From contig CAJUPJ010000074.1 of NCBI GenBank assembly GCA_910588655.1, forward strand, positions 1-7,309: a stretch of 7,309 bases of DNA, read 5' to 3'. The notes beneath the pieces were generated by a model. That model was not told the origin of the DNA and did not search any database. It saw only the letters and a program-made list of their open reading frames with translations. Source of the stretch: an uncultured Lachnospiraceae bacterium. GTDB lineage: Bacteria; Bacillota; Clostridia; Lachnospirales; Lachnospiraceae. Positions within the stretch are counted from its first letter, which is position 1, and every line of letters starts with the position of its first letter. Both the position numbers and the translations under genes were made by a program. Below are positions 6,662 through 7,309 of this stretch, in pieces.

Positions 6662-7181
6662 AAAATCCCTCCTCTCCAATAAATTCCCCAAGTTTCTTTT
6701 TTGCCTGTTTTAACCTGTATTTTACTAATGACAGGCTTACCTGTAACATATCCGCAATTTCCCTGATTTTCAGCCCGTGGAAATAATATAAGATTATTAC
6801 CTCCTGTAGTTCCTGCGGCAGTGACTGGATTGCTGTTTCAAGCATTACTTTATCAATAACATAATCAAGCGTATATAAACAGTCACTTTGTACCACTTCT
6901 TCCCCTGTAAGCCAGTCCTTTCTTTTTTTATAAAAATCCCTGCATAAATTACCTGCTATTTTATACAGGTAATTCTTAGTTTTTCCTCTAAAATGGTAGT
7001 TTGGCAAGTTTGCAAAAAACCTGACAAAAGTTTCCTGTACTATGTCTTCTGCACTTTCTATGTCAAAGCAGCGGTATTTACAATATTTAAAAATCTCCCC
7101 ATAATATTTCCGGACAAAAATATCACAAGCTTTTTCATCGCCTTGTTTCATCCTTTGTATTAAAATAAACCCTGTATCCAC
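6630..7181 (-). CDS. ECF-type RNA polymerase sigma factor
   Basis: A 183-residue sigma-70 family protein with only regions 2 and 4, the ECF architecture. Region 2 spans about 8-88 and includes the core-binding DIVQETFVRFF (46-56) and a basic, aromatic -10-recognition segment ending in DFYKKRK (82-88). Region 4 (about 113-165) contains LPQELQEVIILYYF (121-134) and a helix-turn-helix beginning KIREIADMLQVSLS (138-151). The start is GTG at 7179-7181, supported by AGGAGG (7187-7192) five bases away. It is the first gene of the operon, which suggests that it directs transcription of the downstream membrane protein and ABC genes, perhaps including itself. The inducing signal cannot be read from the sequence. 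A short tail after region 4, rich in Tyr, Glu and Arg, extends beyond the family core. Confidence 0.93.
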   Translation of the reverse strand: MDTGFILIQRMKQGDEKACDIFVRKYYGEIFKYCKYRCFDIESAEDIVQETFVRFFANLPNYHFRGKTKNYLYKIAGNLCRDFYKKRKDWLTGEEVVQSDCLYTLDYVIDKVMLETAIQSLPQELQEVIILYYFHGLKIREIADMLQVSLSLVKYRLKQAKKKLGEFIGEEGFYGYTEKCRRI

Positions 7182-7209
7182 AAAAACCTCCTTTCTGCCT
7201 GGATATTTT

Positions 7210-7222
7210 CCAAATACTTTGG
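7210..7222 (-). other. Small hairpin in the leader of the sigma-factor mRNA
   Basis: CCAAA and TTTGG flank a 3-base centre, making a 13-bp dyad. It lies between the likely transcription start and the ribosome binding site (7187-7192) of the sigma gene. It is too short to call a riboswitch or attenuator. It could be a minor structural element or chance. Confidence 0.35.
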
Positions 7223-7242
7223 ATGTTTGTTACCTTCTGTTA

Positions 7243-7272
7243 AGTATAACGGAATATACAGGTAAAAAGTCA
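7243..7272 (-). promoter_or_regulatory. Candidate promoter of the sigma-factor/ABC operon
   Basis: On the minus strand TATACT (7243-7248) is a good -10 box. Eighteen bases upstream is TGACTT (7267-7272); aligned to the TTGACA consensus as CTGACT, the spacing becomes 19, so the -35 is imperfect. The same stretch can be read as an ECF-like promoter, with a TGAC-type -35 followed by CCGTTA near the -10, which would allow autoregulation by the encoded sigma factor. The leader would be about 55 nt. Choosing between the two readings needs a mapped transcription start. Confidence 0.5.
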
Positions 7273-7292
7273 GTATATTTATTGACTTTTTA
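7263..7292. promoter_or_regulatory. 30-bp inverted repeat over the -35 region (operator-like)
   Basis: TAAAAAGTCA (7263-7272) and TGACTTTTTA (7283-7292) are perfect 10-bp inverted repeats around a 10-bp A+T spacer. Half-site centres are 20 bp apart, about two helical turns, which suits a dimeric regulator. One half covers the candidate -35 of the sigma-factor operon. An alternative is a weak terminator of a gene beyond the window's right edge, but the stem has only two G-C pairs. Confidence 0.55.
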
Positions 7293-7309
7293 ATGTTATA
7301 TGATAAAAT

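Noticed and set aside
6662..6691. Longer N-terminus for the six-helix membrane protein from a TTG at 6689-6691
   Set aside because: The ATG at 6659-6661 has a strong GGAGGG site at the right distance, and that site would lie inside the coding sequence of the longer form.

Overview
The window reads as a stretch of a low-GC Firmicute chromosome, most likely a Clostridia/Lachnospiraceae-type gut anaerobe. The A+T-rich codon use, strong GGAGG-type ribosome binding sites, a CIRCE-like heat-shock operator and the gene content all fit this. The taxonomic call is an inference from style, not from a marker gene. All five convincing genes lie on the minus strand, so the window is transcribed right to left.

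Right part (about 3830-7309): a compact operon. A promoter-like region with a 30-bp inverted repeat (7243-7292) precedes an ECF-type RNA polymerase sigma factor with a GTG start. Next come a six-helix membrane protein with a charged cytoplasmic N-terminus (possible anti-sigma factor or transporter subunit), an ABC transporter ATPase, and an ABC-2-type permease. Each gene overlaps the next by 10-32 bp, so they are almost certainly co-transcribed and translationally coupled. The simplest reading is a self-regulated ABC exporter module; antimicrobial or envelope-stress detoxification is plausible, but the substrate cannot be read from sequence.

Middle (about 3036-3829): no credible gene. The space between the permease stop codon and the clpB control region is filled by two tandem, homologous, roughly 380-bp long-hairpin elements. 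Each is a nested inverted repeat whose arms pair from the outer ends (18-bp perfect ends in the first unit) to the apex (a 31-bp perfect palindrome with a 4-nt loop in the second). Both carry a conserved asymmetric module that is in opposite orientation in the two units. Their stems have diverged in sequence while staying paired. I cannot assign them to a named repeat or RNA family, and they are the most unusual thing in the window.

Left part (1-3035): clpB, encoding a full-length (858 aa) disaggregase, with a strong extended -10 promoter, a CIRCE-like operator (one perfect and one degenerate half-site) over the -35 box, and a clear hairpin terminator at 275-310. The first 274 bases are very A+T-rich and hold no supportable gene.
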